Below, piece by piece: positions 36,235 to 45,401 of a stretch of 64,000 bases of DNA. This stretch comes from Stieleria sedimenti (GTDB lineage: Bacteria > Planctomycetota > Planctomycetia > Pirellulales > Pirellulaceae): contig NZ_JANZKV010000144.1 in assembly GCF_025060895.1 (NCBI RefSeq), positions 1-64,000 of the forward strand, in the 5' to 3' direction. A program made the position numbers and the translations under genes. A model generated the notes under the pieces. The model made no database searches. It was not told the origin of the DNA and worked only from the letters and a program-made list of their open reading frames with translations. Each line of letters begins with the position of its first letter. Position 1 is the stretch's first letter.

Positions 36235-37107
36235 CTAGCCTTTCATCGCGTCGACGACGGCTTGGCCCATGTCGGCCGGGGTCGGGGCGACGGTGATGCC
36301 GGCGGCTTCCAGTGCGGCAACCTTTTCCGTCGCCGTGCCTTTTCCGCCGCTGATGATCGCACCGGCGTGGCCCATGCGTTTTCCGGGAGGTGCGGTCCGA
36401 CCGGCGATGAACGCCGCAACCGGCTTGGTGACGTGTTCCTTGACGAACGCGGCGGCTTCTTCTTCGGCCGATCCGCCGATCTCGCCGATCATCAAGATCG
36501 CTTCGGTTTGATCATCTTCCTGATAGCGTTTCAGCAGATCGATAAAGCTGGTTCCCACGATCGGGTCGCCGCCCAGGCCGACGCAGGTGCTTTGCCCGAG
36601 TCCGAGTGCGGAGGTTTGCCAAACGGCTTCGTAGGTCAGTGTCCCGCTGCGGCTCATCACGCCGACTTTGCCGGGGTTGTGAATGTAGCCGGGCATGATT
36701 CCGATCTTGCACTGGCCGGGGGTGATCAAGCCGGGGCAATTGGGGCCGATCAACACCGCGTCGCTGGCGCGGACCTTTTCGTAGACCCGCACCATGTCGA
36801 TGACCGGCACGCCTTCGGTGATCGCGGCAATCACCTTGATGCCGGCATCGAGTGCTTCCAGGATGGCATCGGCGGTGAACGGCGGGGGGACAAAGATCAT
36901 CGTGGCGTCGGCGCCGGTTTCAGCGACGGCTTCTTCGACGGTGTCAAAAACGGGAATCCCTTCGACGTTTTGGCCGCCTTTGCCCGGCGTCACGCCGCCG
37001 ACCAATTGGGTGCCGTATTCGCGGCAGCCCAGGGTGTGGAATTTGCCCGCACTGCCAGTGATGCCCTGGCAGATGACTTTCGTACTCGCGTCAATCAAAA
37101 TACTCAT
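36235..37107 (-). CDS. sucD: Succinate--CoA ligase subunit alpha
   Basis: A 290-residue cytoplasmic enzyme subunit. Together with SucC it makes succinyl-CoA and ADP/GDP from succinate, CoA and ATP/GTP, or the reverse in the TCA cycle. The CoA-binding N-terminus is clear: [16 protein letters not shown] near residue 14 and [42 protein letters not shown] lies near 138-162, and the phosphohistidine region [14 protein letters not shown] lies near 251-264, with His252 as the expected phosphoryl-accepting residue. Its gene follows sucC by 126 nt on the minus strand, the usual sucC-sucD order. Confidence 0.97.
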   Translation of the reverse strand: MSILIDASTKVICQGITGSAGKFHTLGCREYGTQLVGGVTPGKGGQNVEGIPVFDTVEEAVAETGADATMIFVPPPFTADAILEALDAGIKVIAAITEGVPVIDMVRVYEKVRASDAVLIGPNCPGLITPGQCKIGIMPGYIHNPGKVGVMSRSGTLTYEAVWQTSALGLGQSTCVGLGGDPIVGTSFIDLLKRYQEDDQTEAILMIGEIGGSAEEEAAAFVKEHVTKPVAAFIAGRTAPPGKRMGHAGAIISGGKGTATEKVAALEAAGITVAPTPADMGQAVVDAMKG

Positions 37108-37158
37108 CGGAAGGTTCGTCTCAGTCGAGTCAGGTGTGCGATTGGTTGAAGGGTGAAA

Positions 37159-37215
37159 CGAAGTGCAGCACTTCGGATTTCAGCTCTCAGGCTTCCCGGA
37201 TGAAACGTGAGAGCT
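37159..37215. promoter_or_regulatory. Paired hairpins in the sucC-sucD intergenic stretch
   Basis: A perfect CGAAGTGC-A-GCACTTCG (37159-37175) is followed by AGCTCTCA...TGAGAGCT (37182-37215, 18-nt loop). They lie between sucC and sucD in the same transcript, so they could adjust sucD expression or protect the processed mRNA. Neither has a T-run, so a full terminator is unlikely. Confidence 0.5.
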
Positions 37216-37233
37216 CAGGTTTCAAAATTGGGA

Positions 37234-38421
37234 TCAAACCCCGGTCGCGGCGACGATCTTCTTTGCCGCGTCGGTGATGTCGGTCGCGTTGATGACATTG
37301 ACGTCGCTTTCGGCCAACATCTTACGTCCCTCTTCGACTTCGGTGCCTTCCAAACGAACCACCAGTGGGACGTTAAAGCCGACGGTCTTGCTCGCCTCGA
37401 TCAATGCACCGGCGATGGTGGTGCAGCGGGCGATGCCGCCGAAGATGTTGACCAGCACGCCCTTGACGTTGGGGTCGGACAACAGGATCCGAAACGCTTC
37501 GGTGACTTGTTCGGTGTTGGCGCTGCCGCCGACGTCCAAGAAGTTTGCCGGCTGGCCGCCGTGGTACTTGATGATGTCCATGGTGGACATCGCCAACCCG
37601 GCCCCATTGACCAGGCAGCCGATGTTGCCTTCCAGTTTCACGTAGCTCAACCCGGCATTGCCGGCGCGGAGTTCGCTCTCTTCCTCTTCGGCCAAGTCAC
37701 GCAGGTCGGTGTAGTCGGGATGGCGGAACAGGGCGTTGTTGTCGAAGGTGATCTTGGCGTCCAGCGCGATCATTTGGTTATCGCCGGTGATGACCAGCGG
37801 GTTGACTTCGGCCAATTCGCAATCGGAATCGACGTAGAATCGGCACATCGCCGGCATGAACTTCGCCGCCGCTTTGGCCGCCGCGCCGCTGATGCCCAAC
37901 TTCTTGCACAGCTTCCGCACTTGATAGGCTTCGAGCCCGACGGCCGGGTCGAAGTGTTCTTTGTGGATCAGTTCGGGGGTCTTTTCGGCAACCGTTTCGA
38001 TCTCCATGCCGCCTTCGGTGCTGACCATCAGCACGGGTTTGGCGACGGCGCGATCGAGCACGATTCCCAAGTACAGCTCGCGGGCGATGTCACAGCCGGC
38101 TTCGACGAACACCTTGTTGACGGTCTGGCCAGCCGGTCCGGTCTGGATCGTGACCAGTTTTTTACCGAGCAGTCCGGCCGCGGCCGCTCGAGCTTCGTCG
38201 GCGCTCTTGGCCAGCACCACACCGTGCTGTTTCGGGTTGTCGATGATCGTGCCCTTGCCCCGTCCGCCGGCGTGGATCTGTGCCTTGACCACGGCGATCG
38301 GGCCGCCCAATTTTTCGTACGCCGCGGCAGCTTCGTCGGGCGTGGTGGCGACGACGCCGTCCAAGACCGGCACACCGGCCTGTCGGAAAAGTTCTTTGCC
38401 TTGGTATTCGTGGATTTTCAT
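37234..38421 (-). CDS. sucC: Succinate--CoA ligase subunit beta
   Basis: A 395-residue cytoplasmic subunit with the ATP-grasp and CoA-ligase halves. The start [20 protein letters not shown] at 38421 is the family N-terminus; an in-frame extension to 38538 is rejected. The nucleotide-binding part includes [17 protein letters not shown] near 44-60, and the ligase part includes [10 protein letters not shown] near 320-329. AELVE-type residues are replaced here by [10 protein letters not shown] near 191-200, normal for the family. It is the first gene of the sucC-sucD unit and divergent from the UxaA-family gene, with a 283-nt gap that should contain both promoters. Confidence 0.97.
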   Translation of the reverse strand: MKIHEYQGKELFRQAGVPVLDGVVATTPDEAAAAYEKLGGPIAVVKAQIHAGGRGKGTIIDNPKQHGVVLAKSADEARAAAAGLLGKKLVTIQTGPAGQTVNKVFVEAGCDIARELYLGIVLDRAVAKPVLMVSTEGGMEIETVAEKTPELIHKEHFDPAVGLEAYQVRKLCKKLGISGAAAKAAAKFMPAMCRFYVDSDCELAEVNPLVITGDNQMIALDAKITFDNNALFRHPDYTDLRDLAEEEESELRAGNAGLSYVKLEGNIGCLVNGAGLAMSTMDIIKYHGGQPANFLDVGGSANTEQVTEAFRILLSDPNVKGVLVNIFGGIARCTTIAGALIEASKTVGFNVPLVVRLEGTEVEEGRKMLAESDVNVINATDITDAAKKIVAATGV

Positions 38422-38648
38422 CGAGGTTTCGATCCGCGTGCGTGGAAGACGATGTATCGGTGGGACGGCTTCGTCAGCCCGAACCCCAGTTCCCGACAGC
38501 TCCAGCTGCCGAGAAGCCCCGAAGCGTGTGAGCCCCAAAGCGTGCTTGCAAGGACAGGTCGTCAGTGACAGACGCCCTTCGCAAAGGAAGACGGTCCCTG
38601 CGGCAAACGTCCCAGCAAATGCTGTACCCTGGTGCTCCGGCTAAGGGT

Positions 38649-38668
38649 CCGCGAATATACGTTCGCGG
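38649..38668. promoter_or_regulatory. Candidate operator: CCGCGAA-TATACG-TTCGCGG
   Basis: A 7-base perfect palindrome with a TA-rich spacer lies 36 nt upstream of the UxaA-family start and about 230 nt upstream of sucC. Its size and symmetry suit a binding site for a dimeric regulator such as a sugar-acid repressor. A second short inverted repeat (GGCGC-TG-GCGCC) follows at 38667-38678. Function is inferred. Confidence 0.4.
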
Positions 38669-38704
38669 CGCTGGCGCCGGAACCATAGGCAGCGTGATAA
38701 CGTG

Positions 38705-40267
38705 ATGAGCAACGTCAAAGAAATGCCCGATTACCTTCGATTACACGCCGACGACAACGTGGTCATTGCGACCCGGCCACTCGTTGCCGGTCAGCTGCTG
38801 CGGGTCGACGGGAACCCGATCACGCTGGCCCGCCCGATTCCGACCGGGCACAAGATTGCCATCTGCCCCATCCCGGCCCAGACGGCGGTGCGCAAGTACG
38901 GCCAACCGATCGGAATCGCTCGAGAATCCATCCAGCCAGGGTGCCACGTCCACACCCATAATTTGCAAGACCGGCACCGCGTCGTCGAGACGATCACGTC
39001 GACCAACCCGCCTGCAAAACCTTCGCCCCTGCGACGTTCTTTCCAGGGTTACGTTCGACCCGATGGGCGAATCGGCACACGCAACTACGTGGCGGTCCTG
39101 TCAACGGTCAACTGTAGCGCGACGGTGTGTCACAAAATCGTGGCGCGATTCGACGACCAGCGTCTGCGACGCTGGCCCAATGTCGACGGCGTGTTCGCGG
39201 CCTCGCACACCACCGGCTGCGCGATCGAGTTCGACGGACGCAAGCATCAGATGATCGCTCGAACGATGGCCGGTTACGCCGACCACCCCAACGTCGGCGG
39301 ACGGCTGATCATCGGCCTGGGTTGCGAACAAAACACGCCCGCCTATCTCGCCGGGCACCACGGGATCGTTCCGCTGCATGCTCCCGACGGCCGGCCCCTG
39401 ACCCGCGACGACGGCGTTCCGATGTTGACCATGCAAACCGAAGGCGGATCGCAGGCCACGATCACCCGGGGCGAACGGATGCTCGAGCAGGTGTTGGATT
39501 TGGCCAACCAATCCACCCGCACCACCGCTGATGCGTCGGCACTGTCGATCGCCGTCGAATGTGGTGGCAGTGACGGCTATTCCGGAATCACCGCCAATCC
39601 GGCCATCGGAATCGTTTCCGATCGAGTGGTCGCTTGCGGCGGCACGTCGATCATCTCGGAAACGACCGAACTGTATGGCGCCGAGCACTTGCTGTGTGAT
39701 CGCAGCCGGTCGCCGGACGTCGCACAGAAATTGGTCGACCTGTTGCACTGGTGGCAGCGGTATGTGGCCCACTACGGCGGCGAGCTGAACAATAACCCTT
39801 CGGTCGGGAACAAAGCCGGCGGACTGTCGACGATCACCGAAAAATCGCTCGGTGCGGTTTCCAAAAGCGGCTCGACGGCATTGGAAGCGGTGTATGACTA
39901 TGCCGAACGTGTGACCACCAAGGGGCTGACGGTGATGGACACGCCGGGTTTTGACCCCGCCAGCGTGACCGGCAAAGTCGCCGGGGGAGCGAATTTGGTG
40001 ATGTTTTCCACCGGCCGCGGCAGTTGCTTCGGCTGCAAACCGGCTCCGGTGATCAAAGTGGCCTCCAACAGCGAATTGTTTCACCGCATGCGCGACGACA
40101 TGGATCTGAACGCCGGCGAAGCGATCGCCGGCAAATCGATCGAGCAACTCGGCGATGAGTTCTTTGAATTTGCCTTGCGGGTCGCAAGTGGCGAACGGAC
40201 GGCCAGCGAGCGGAACGGTTTTGGCGACCATGAATTCGTCCCCTGGACCGTCGGGCCCACCCTGTGA
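38705..40267 (+). CDS. UxaA-family altronate/galactarate-type dehydratase
   Basis: A 520-residue protein of the UxaA/GarD family (altronate dehydratase, D-galactarate dehydratase and relatives), which remove water from a sugar acid to give a 2-keto-3-deoxy product. The N-terminal SAF-like domain occupies residues 8-95 (NVVIATRPLV, ARESIQPGCHVHTHNL). The catalytic domain starts at GYVRPDGRIGTRNYVAVLST near 114. Its Cys/His residues can hold the iron or metal: VNCSATVCH near 135, SHTTGCAI near 165 and GCEQN near 202. It ends in the family's late FSTGRGSCFGCKPAPVIKV near 439 and ELGDEFFEF. ATG 38705 is chosen; GTG 38702 precedes it directly. Substrate cannot be fixed; altronate from uronic-acid catabolism is a good guess. 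Confidence 0.88.
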   Translation: MSNVKEMPDYLRLHADDNVVIATRPLVAGQLLRVDGNPITLARPIPTGHKIAICPIPAQTAVRKYGQPIGIARESIQPGCHVHTHNLQDRHRVVETITSTNPPAKPSPLRRSFQGYVRPDGRIGTRNYVAVLSTVNCSATVCHKIVARFDDQRLRRWPNVDGVFAASHTTGCAIEFDGRKHQMIARTMAGYADHPNVGGRLIIGLGCEQNTPAYLAGHHGIVPLHAPDGRPLTRDDGVPMLTMQTEGGSQATITRGERMLEQVLDLANQSTRTTADASALSIAVECGGSDGYSGITANPAIGIVSDRVVACGGTSIISETTELYGAEHLLCDRSRSPDVAQKLVDLLHWWQRYVAHYGGELNNNPSVGNKAGGLSTITEKSLGAVSKSGSTALEAVYDYAERVTTKGLTVMDTPGFDPASVTGKVAGGANLVMFSTGRGSCFGCKPAPVIKVASNSELFHRMRDDMDLNAGEAIAGKSIEQLGDEFFEFALRVASGERTASERNGFGDHEFVPWTVGPTL

Positions 40268-40314
40268 CGGGGAGTCTTGGGCGTGCGTCAGTCGTAGAGA
40301 ATGATGGGAAAGGA

Positions 40315-40465
40315 TTTTTGTCACTCTCCCACTGGGAGAGTCGAGCGTAGCGAGGAGAGGGTTTTCTCTACTGCTAGGGACGCGACTTTGACCGGCGAAG
40401 TGAACGCCGCAATTCACCGTTCGACCTCCCCTCGCTTCGCTCGACCCTCCTGCCAGGAGGGTGAC
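40315..40465. repeat. MITE-like element with ~40-bp terminal inverted repeats, copy B
   Basis: This is the same element as at 24796-24946: GTCACTCTCCCACTGGGAGA at the left, GCGAGGAGAGGG inside, and CTGCCAGGAGGGTGAC at the right. The two copies are similar but not identical in the middle (AGGGACGCGACTTTGACCGG against CGGGACGCAACCCTGGCCGG). It lies in the 447-nt gap between the UxaA-family and CHAT-like genes; the rest of the gap shows no gene. Confidence 0.82.
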
Positions 40466-40714
40466 ATCGCGAAAACCGCTCTGCCCCGTTTCTTTGGGGG
40501 GGCTGTCGGTTTGGCGACCGCATCTCTCACATCGCAATCTCCGCGCCTGCCCGAGTCCAGAGATTCGACCGCAGCCTAACCGTGGCGTAAACTAAAAGCC
40601 CCCGCGCCGTGTTGCCTCGCACGCGCACGCAGCGAATCGTTCCGGGACCGCGGACCCGGATCGGATCGGTGAACCGATATTCTCCCCAGCCGAACTCTCA
40701 AAAGGCACACCAGC

Positions 40715-43700
40715 ATGATGGCGCGATTCTTCTCTTCGACCCGCTCGGGTAACGCTGTGAAGCATTTTTCCCATGTGTTTCTTGAGGTTTTAGCGGCAGG
40801 GCGCGAGCCCTCCGGTTCGTCATCTTTGCCAAAACACCGGAGGGCTCGCGCCCTACCGCTCAAGAATGCTTCACAGCATAGCCGCTGGGGCCGCCTGTTG
40901 TTGGCAATGTTGCTGTTGGTCACGCCCCTCTCTGTCTCGGGGACGGCGCTCGGGCAAGGCGCGGGTCTGGGGCCGAGCTTGGGCCGCGAACCGATGGGCA
41001 GCGGTTATCCGTCGCCGGAGTATTACTTCGCCCTGGACGTTTACCGCAGCGGTGATTTGGAACGGGCGATGGATGCCTTCGACGTTGCGATCTCGCGTAC
41101 CCGCAAAGACATCAACGGGCATTGGATCGATGCGATTCCGGTGTTCGCAATGATGGGCGAATGCCAGTACCGACTGGGCGACCTGGAAGGCGCGATGCAG
41201 AGTCTGGATATGTCGCTGAAAATCGCGATTCGCTATCGCGGTTGGCTGGGGCGACCGGTGTGGTCGGAAGTCCTGATGTCGCAGTTCAAAAATGCACCGA
41301 AGCAGTACTTGTGGCCTGAGGCCAACGCCGTCAATCGATTGCCTGTCACTCGCACCATTAAATTTTACTCCGGAGAACAACTGACCGAGGCCCGATTGGC
41401 TCAGGGCGGCGTCATCGAAGAGCTGAACATCAAGCCCATCGACGCGATCGAGATTTTGCGAGGCCTGGCGATCGCGTCTTACCGTCGACGCATCATTTTG
41501 GGGCCGCTTGCAGAAGGAGACGCGTTGGCGACGCAATTGCTCGATAGCACCAAGTACCCCGCGGGGTTGCAATTGCCGATCGCGCGAAGTTTGATCGGTG
41601 CGATGCGGGCGGCCGAGCGTTTCGGCGCGATGCAAGATGAAGAGGCCGTGACCGATGCCGCGACCAAGGCGACGTACAACGGTGGCGTGCATCCGATCAC
41701 GCCGATCACCGGGCTGTGCGCCGCCTCGGCGCTGGCCGGATCGGACAAACCCGCCGCGGCGATCCCGCTGTGCTTGGCGATCACGAACCAGGCCGCGTCG
41801 ATGGATTATTTCGAATGGGTCGGCGAAGCGTTGCAGTTGGCCGCCGGGTGCGCGACGTCGAAAGACGCCGCGGTGGTCCAACAGGCCGGACAAGTCGCCG
41901 CGACCAACCTGTTACGGAAATCGCGACTGGCCGCCCTGCACTGCCTGATCGCTTCGGCAGATGCCGCCGTCACGGCGGGCGATTTTGCTTCGGCCCAGGC
42001 GCGATTGGGCGAAGCGAAATCGATCGCGATGCGGCGCGACGTGTTTCAACCCCGGCTGGATGCCTACGGCGCCTACGTCGCGGCCCGCTTGGCCACCCGC
42101 GCGGCCAACACATCGGCTGATTCCGGTGCGGCCCGCCCTTGGGACGAAAGCTTGTCACAGATCTTTCAGTTTGCGACCAACAGTCGGTTGCGAAAGCGGT
42201 CGCTGATCTCGATGCCGCGACTGTATCAATTGCAGCGTGTGCGGTTGGCGTTGGGCCGAAATCTCGATGGCCAGTCCGCCGATGTGTTGCTGTCTCGCTA
42301 TGCCGATGATCCCCCGATCGAAGTTTGGCGGCGTGACCCCGTCGATGCCATCGCCGGTGTGATCGCCGATCGCGAGATGCTGCGGCTGGCCAGATTGCGT
42401 ACGGCGGCCTCACGCGACAGCGGACAAGACGTGCTCGCTCGCATCGAAGACCTGCAAGCGGGTCGGATCCGCAGCCAGTTGCCGTTGGGGGGACGCGTGA
42501 TGCAAGTGCGTGCGCTCTCGCGAATGCCGGACGAATTGCTGGAAAAGAAAGTCGTCGAATTTCGCAACGCCGCCGATCAATCCATTCGTGACCTCCGCAA
42601 TGCCGCCAAAGCCGCTTTGGATGCCAAGCCCGCCGCCGGCGCCGATCCGGCGCTCGTGCAAAACCGCATCGATCAACTCGATGCCAAGGCGTGGGCGATT
42701 GCCATCGACCGCAACGAGCTGCCCGTCGTGATGCCTCATCCGCTCGACGACAAACAACCCACAGCGGTGCTGGCCGACGGTGTCGGCATTCTGGCGTTTT
42801 GCGAGGACGGAAATGTGCTGCACGTCGTGCTGTGCACCAAACAGAAATCCACCTATTGGCCGATCAAGGGTTCCAGCCGCATCGCCGGCGAAATCGCCAA
42901 GCTGACTCGCGGGATCGGAGCGGCACCGACGCGTGGCGCCCGGCTGCCCGAAGACGACCGCTGGCGGGATGACGCGATCCAATTGCGGGACCGTCTGATC
43001 GCGACCGGGACCGGGCCGCTGTTGACCGGGCGATTGGCGGGAATCAAACATCTGGTCGTGATCCCCGATTCGCTGCTTTGGTACCTGCCCTTTGAGGTGC
43101 TGCCGACCGATGAACGCGATTCGCCGCTCTTGGGTGATTCGATCCAGGTGTCTTACGCCGCCACGCCTTCGCTGGCGATCTATCCGACGGCTTCGAATAC
43201 CACCAACCCGGTCATCGCCATGACGGCCGGGAAATTCTTTGCCCCACGCGACGCGGAAATCAATGCATCCTTGGTCAAATCGATCCTCGATTCCATTCAC
43301 GCCGGCGCCGCCGTCCGCCTGCCCGCCGATGCGACAATCCCGACCAGCCGCAGCGGCGAGGTTGCCGGGCATCTATTGGTCGGCGAACCGGTGACGCCCA
43401 ACCCCACTTCCGTGCTCGATTCGCCGCTTGCCGCGTACGAAGCGTCGCTGCGACAGGGGCGACTGCGATCCTGGTTGGGGTATCCGCCGGGAACGCCCGC
43501 CACTGTTTTCCTGCCCGGTTTTCGTTCCAACCTGGATACCAGCCAAGGCGTCTCGGGCCACGAGATCATGCATACGATTGCCGCGTTTCAGTACAGCGGT
43601 GTCCGCGATGTGATCCTCAGCCGCTGGGCGGTCGGCGGAGAATCGACGGCGATCTTGTTACGCGAATATGTCCAAGAGTTGCCGTTTTTGGGTGCCGCCG

Positions 43701-43855
43701 ATGCCTTGGCGCGAGCCAAAAGTGTTCTCCGCCGCAGTGAAATTTCGCCGCTGGGCGAACCTACCCTGTCCGGATCCGATCAAGAACGGGAGACACTGAC
43801 CGGAGACGAACCGTTTTTCTGGTCGACTTACCTGCACGCCACACCGCTGAATTAA
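40715..43855 (+). CDS. CHAT-like domain protein with TPR-like N-terminal part; catalytic residues appear lost
   Basis: A 1046-residue exported protein. AAAGG lies about 10 bases before ATG 40715, but the first 55 residues are odd: a hydrophobic signal-type segment only appears at LLLAMLLLVTPLSVSG (about 62-77), because a dispersed palindrome was read into the coding frame. Residues 95-480 are helical with TPR-like pairs (ALDVYRSGDLERAMDAFDVA; GECQYRLGDLEGAMQSLDMS). Residues about 790-1030 follow the CHAT caspase-like fold: HLVVIPDSLLWYLPFEVLP, later AGHLLVGEPV and VFLPGFRS, then GVRDVILSRWAVGGESTAIL. In CHAT proteases the last two motifs normally carry the His and the Cys (H-x-x-x-H-G and S-A-C-E-T); here the Cys position is Phe. 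It may be a non-enzymatic scaffold. rtcB follows after 3 nt. Confidence 0.72.
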   Translation: MMARFFSSTRSGNAVKHFSHVFLEVLAAGREPSGSSSLPKHRRARALPLKNASQHSRWGRLLLAMLLLVTPLSVSGTALGQGAGLGPSLGREPMGSGYPSPEYYFALDVYRSGDLERAMDAFDVAISRTRKDINGHWIDAIPVFAMMGECQYRLGDLEGAMQSLDMSLKIAIRYRGWLGRPVWSEVLMSQFKNAPKQYLWPEANAVNRLPVTRTIKFYSGEQLTEARLAQGGVIEELNIKPIDAIEILRGLAIASYRRRIILGPLAEGDALATQLLDSTKYPAGLQLPIARSLIGAMRAAERFGAMQDEEAVTDAATKATYNGGVHPITPITGLCAASALAGSDKPAAAIPLCLAITNQAASMDYFEWVGEALQLAAGCATSKDAAVVQQAGQVAATNLLRKSRLAALHCLIASADAAVTAGDFASAQARLGEAKSIAMRRDVFQPRLDAYGAYVAARLATRAANTSADSGAARPWDESLSQIFQFATNSRLRKRSLISMPRLYQLQRVRLALGRNLDGQSADVLLSRYADDPPIEVWRRDPVDAIAGVIADREMLRLARLRTAASRDSGQDVLARIEDLQAGRIRSQLPLGGRVMQVRALSRMPDELLEKKVVEFRNAADQSIRDLRNAAKAALDAKPAAGADPALVQNRIDQLDAKAWAIAIDRNELPVVMPHPLDDKQPTAVLADGVGILAFCEDGNVLHVVLCTKQKSTYWPIKGSSRIAGEIAKLTRGIGAAPTRGARLPEDDRWRDDAIQLRDRLIATGTGPLLTGRLAGIKHLVVIPDSLLWYLPFEVLPTDERDSPLLGDSIQVSYAATPSLAIYPTASNTTNPVIAMTAGKFFAPRDAEINASLVKSILDSIHAGAAVRLPADATIPTSRSGEVAGHLLVGEPVTPNPTSVLDSPLAAYEASLRQGRLRSWLGYPPGTPATVFLPGFRSNLDTSQGVSGHEIMHTIAAFQYSGVRDVILSRWAVGGESTAILLREYVQELPFLGAADALARAKSVLRRSEISPLGEPTLSGSDQERETLTGDEPFFWSTYLHATPLN
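40754..40878. repeat. Nested palindromic element inside the CHAT-like gene's 5' end
   Basis: The outer arms GCTGTGAAGCATTTTT (40754-40769) and its complement at 40863-40878 surround the inner arms TAGCGGCAGGGCGCGAGCCC (from 40791) and the reverse complement ending at 40861. The inner arms match half-copies at 1848-1889, 49778-49804 and 52556-52600, where the outer GCTGTGAAGCATT arm is also present at 52587-52600. Here the element has no stop codon in the coding frame and is translated. Confidence 0.85.
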
Positions 43856-43858
43856 CGC

Positions 43859-45349
43859 GTGTACACGACACACGAGATGATGACCGTCACGGGGGACGCC
43901 CTGGCGACCCTTCCGGTCGGCGACGACCTTTCGCCGATCACCGTGATTGGTACCGAGCCCATCCGTCAGTCGTTCGGCGGCGAGACGCTGGCCCAGGCGA
44001 TCAACAGCCGCCGCGCACCGGGTGTGTCACGCGTCGTGCTCAACCCCGACGCCCATGTCGGCTACGGCGCGCCGGTCGGTTGTGTGATGGTTTCGCCCAC
44101 CCACATCTATCCCGGTCCGGTGGGCGTCGACATCAAGTGCAGCATGAGTCTGTTGCAGATGGATCTGCCCGCCGACGCGATCGATTCGGTGCCGGTTCGA
44201 AAAAAATTGATTCGCGCGATTTGCAAACGCGTCCCCACCGGCGCCGGGCGCGGGCAACGTCACGCCCCCAAGTCACGCAGCGTCGACGGCAAACTCGGCT
44301 TCAAAATCGCGACCGAAGGCGCTTCGAAACAGGTGCTGAAGAAACTCGGGATCTCAAAATCCTGGGCCGACGCCTGCGAAGATGCCTTTCACACGGCACC
44401 CGATGGCAACTCCGACACGTTGGCGGCGCGGCTGGAATGGATGGGACGGACCCGCGATAAACTCGATCGCATCGAATCCAAGTATCGCCAACTGGGCAGC
44501 TACGGTGGCGGCAATCATTTCGGCGAAGCCGAGGTGGTCCAGCTGGTCGACTCGCAACGCGACATCGCCGAAGCCTTCGGACTCAAAGACGGCTGCGTCG
44601 CCTTTCTATCGCATTGCGGCTCACGTGGATTCGGGCATGACTTGGCCGTTGCGCAATTCCGTGCGTTAAAGACCGTGTTTCAAAAACAGGGATTGGCGTT
44701 CCCCGCCGGTGATCCCCAACTGGTCTATGCGCCGGTGGATTCACCCGAAGGCCGCGACTATCTGTGTGACATGGCGATGGGAGCCAACTTCGCCACCGTC
44801 AATCATCTGCTGATCAACGACTTGGTGCTGGAAGCGTTTCGCGAGGTCTTTCCCGGGGTGCGCGGTGAATTGATTTATTTCATTTCGCACAACATCGCCC
44901 GTCAAGAACCGATCGATGGACAGGTCCAATGGGTCCATCGCAAGGGCGCCACCCGCGCGTTGCCGGCCGGTCATGCACAATTGGTCGGTACGCGGTTTGA
45001 ATCGACCGGACACCCGATCCTGTTGCCGGGAAATCCACGCGATGGGTCCAGCGTGATGGTGGCAAACGCGGGAGCGGCGGCCGCAGCCTTTAGCGTCAAT
45101 CACGGCGCGGGACGTCGGCTCAGTCGCACCAAGGCCAAGAAACAGTTACTGCAACACGAAATCGATCAAGGGCTTGCCGAGCATGATGTGATCAGCAATT
45201 GCAGTGCCTATCCCCGCGACGAAGCACCCGACGCGTACAAGGATTTTCAGGAGGTGCTTCGGAGCGTGCGTCAGGCCGGATTGGCCGAAGAGGTCGCTCG
45301 ACTGCAAGCGAAATTTGTGATCAAAGACGGCGCGGCCGCCGACGACTAG
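43859..45349 (+). CDS. rtcB: RNA-splicing ligase RtcB
   Basis: A 496-residue cytoplasmic enzyme that joins RNA 2',3'-cyclic-phosphate or 3'-phosphate ends to 5'-OH ends, using GTP and manganese. Family features: PDAHVGYGAPVGCV near residue 63, the metal site GPVGVDIKCSMS with Asp91 and Cys94, LGSYGGGNHFGE near 216, SHCGSRGFGHDL near 250, and SVNHGAGRRLS with His415 as the predicted guanylylated residue. The start is uncertain: GTG at 43859, 3 nt after the CHAT-like stop, or ATG at 43877. Its place directly behind the CHAT-like gene suggests one transcript; RtcA and archease are not seen. Likely role is RNA repair. Confidence 0.94.
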   Translation: MYTTHEMMTVTGDALATLPVGDDLSPITVIGTEPIRQSFGGETLAQAINSRRAPGVSRVVLNPDAHVGYGAPVGCVMVSPTHIYPGPVGVDIKCSMSLLQMDLPADAIDSVPVRKKLIRAICKRVPTGAGRGQRHAPKSRSVDGKLGFKIATEGASKQVLKKLGISKSWADACEDAFHTAPDGNSDTLAARLEWMGRTRDKLDRIESKYRQLGSYGGGNHFGEAEVVQLVDSQRDIAEAFGLKDGCVAFLSHCGSRGFGHDLAVAQFRALKTVFQKQGLAFPAGDPQLVYAPVDSPEGRDYLCDMAMGANFATVNHLLINDLVLEAFREVFPGVRGELIYFISHNIARQEPIDGQVQWVHRKGATRALPAGHAQLVGTRFESTGHPILLPGNPRDGSSVMVANAGAAAAAFSVNHGAGRRLSRTKAKKQLLQHEIDQGLAEHDVISNCSAYPRDEAPDAYKDFQEVLRSVRQAGLAEEVARLQAKFVIKDGAAADD

Positions 45350-45401
45350 AATGGGCGGCGATCTTGCCCGCCCATCACATCGCTTTCAGGATTCAAGCAC
45401 C

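Noticed and set aside
37207-38568. A 453-codon plus-strand frame opposite sucC
   Set aside because: sucC is certain from its motifs. The opposite frame is rich in Asp, Gly and His in a pattern typical of antisense high-GC frames.
39101-40537. A 478-codon minus-strand frame opposite the UxaA-family gene
   Set aside because: It is antisense to a gene with complete UxaA motifs, and it runs into the repeat at 40315-40465. No recognisable protein features.
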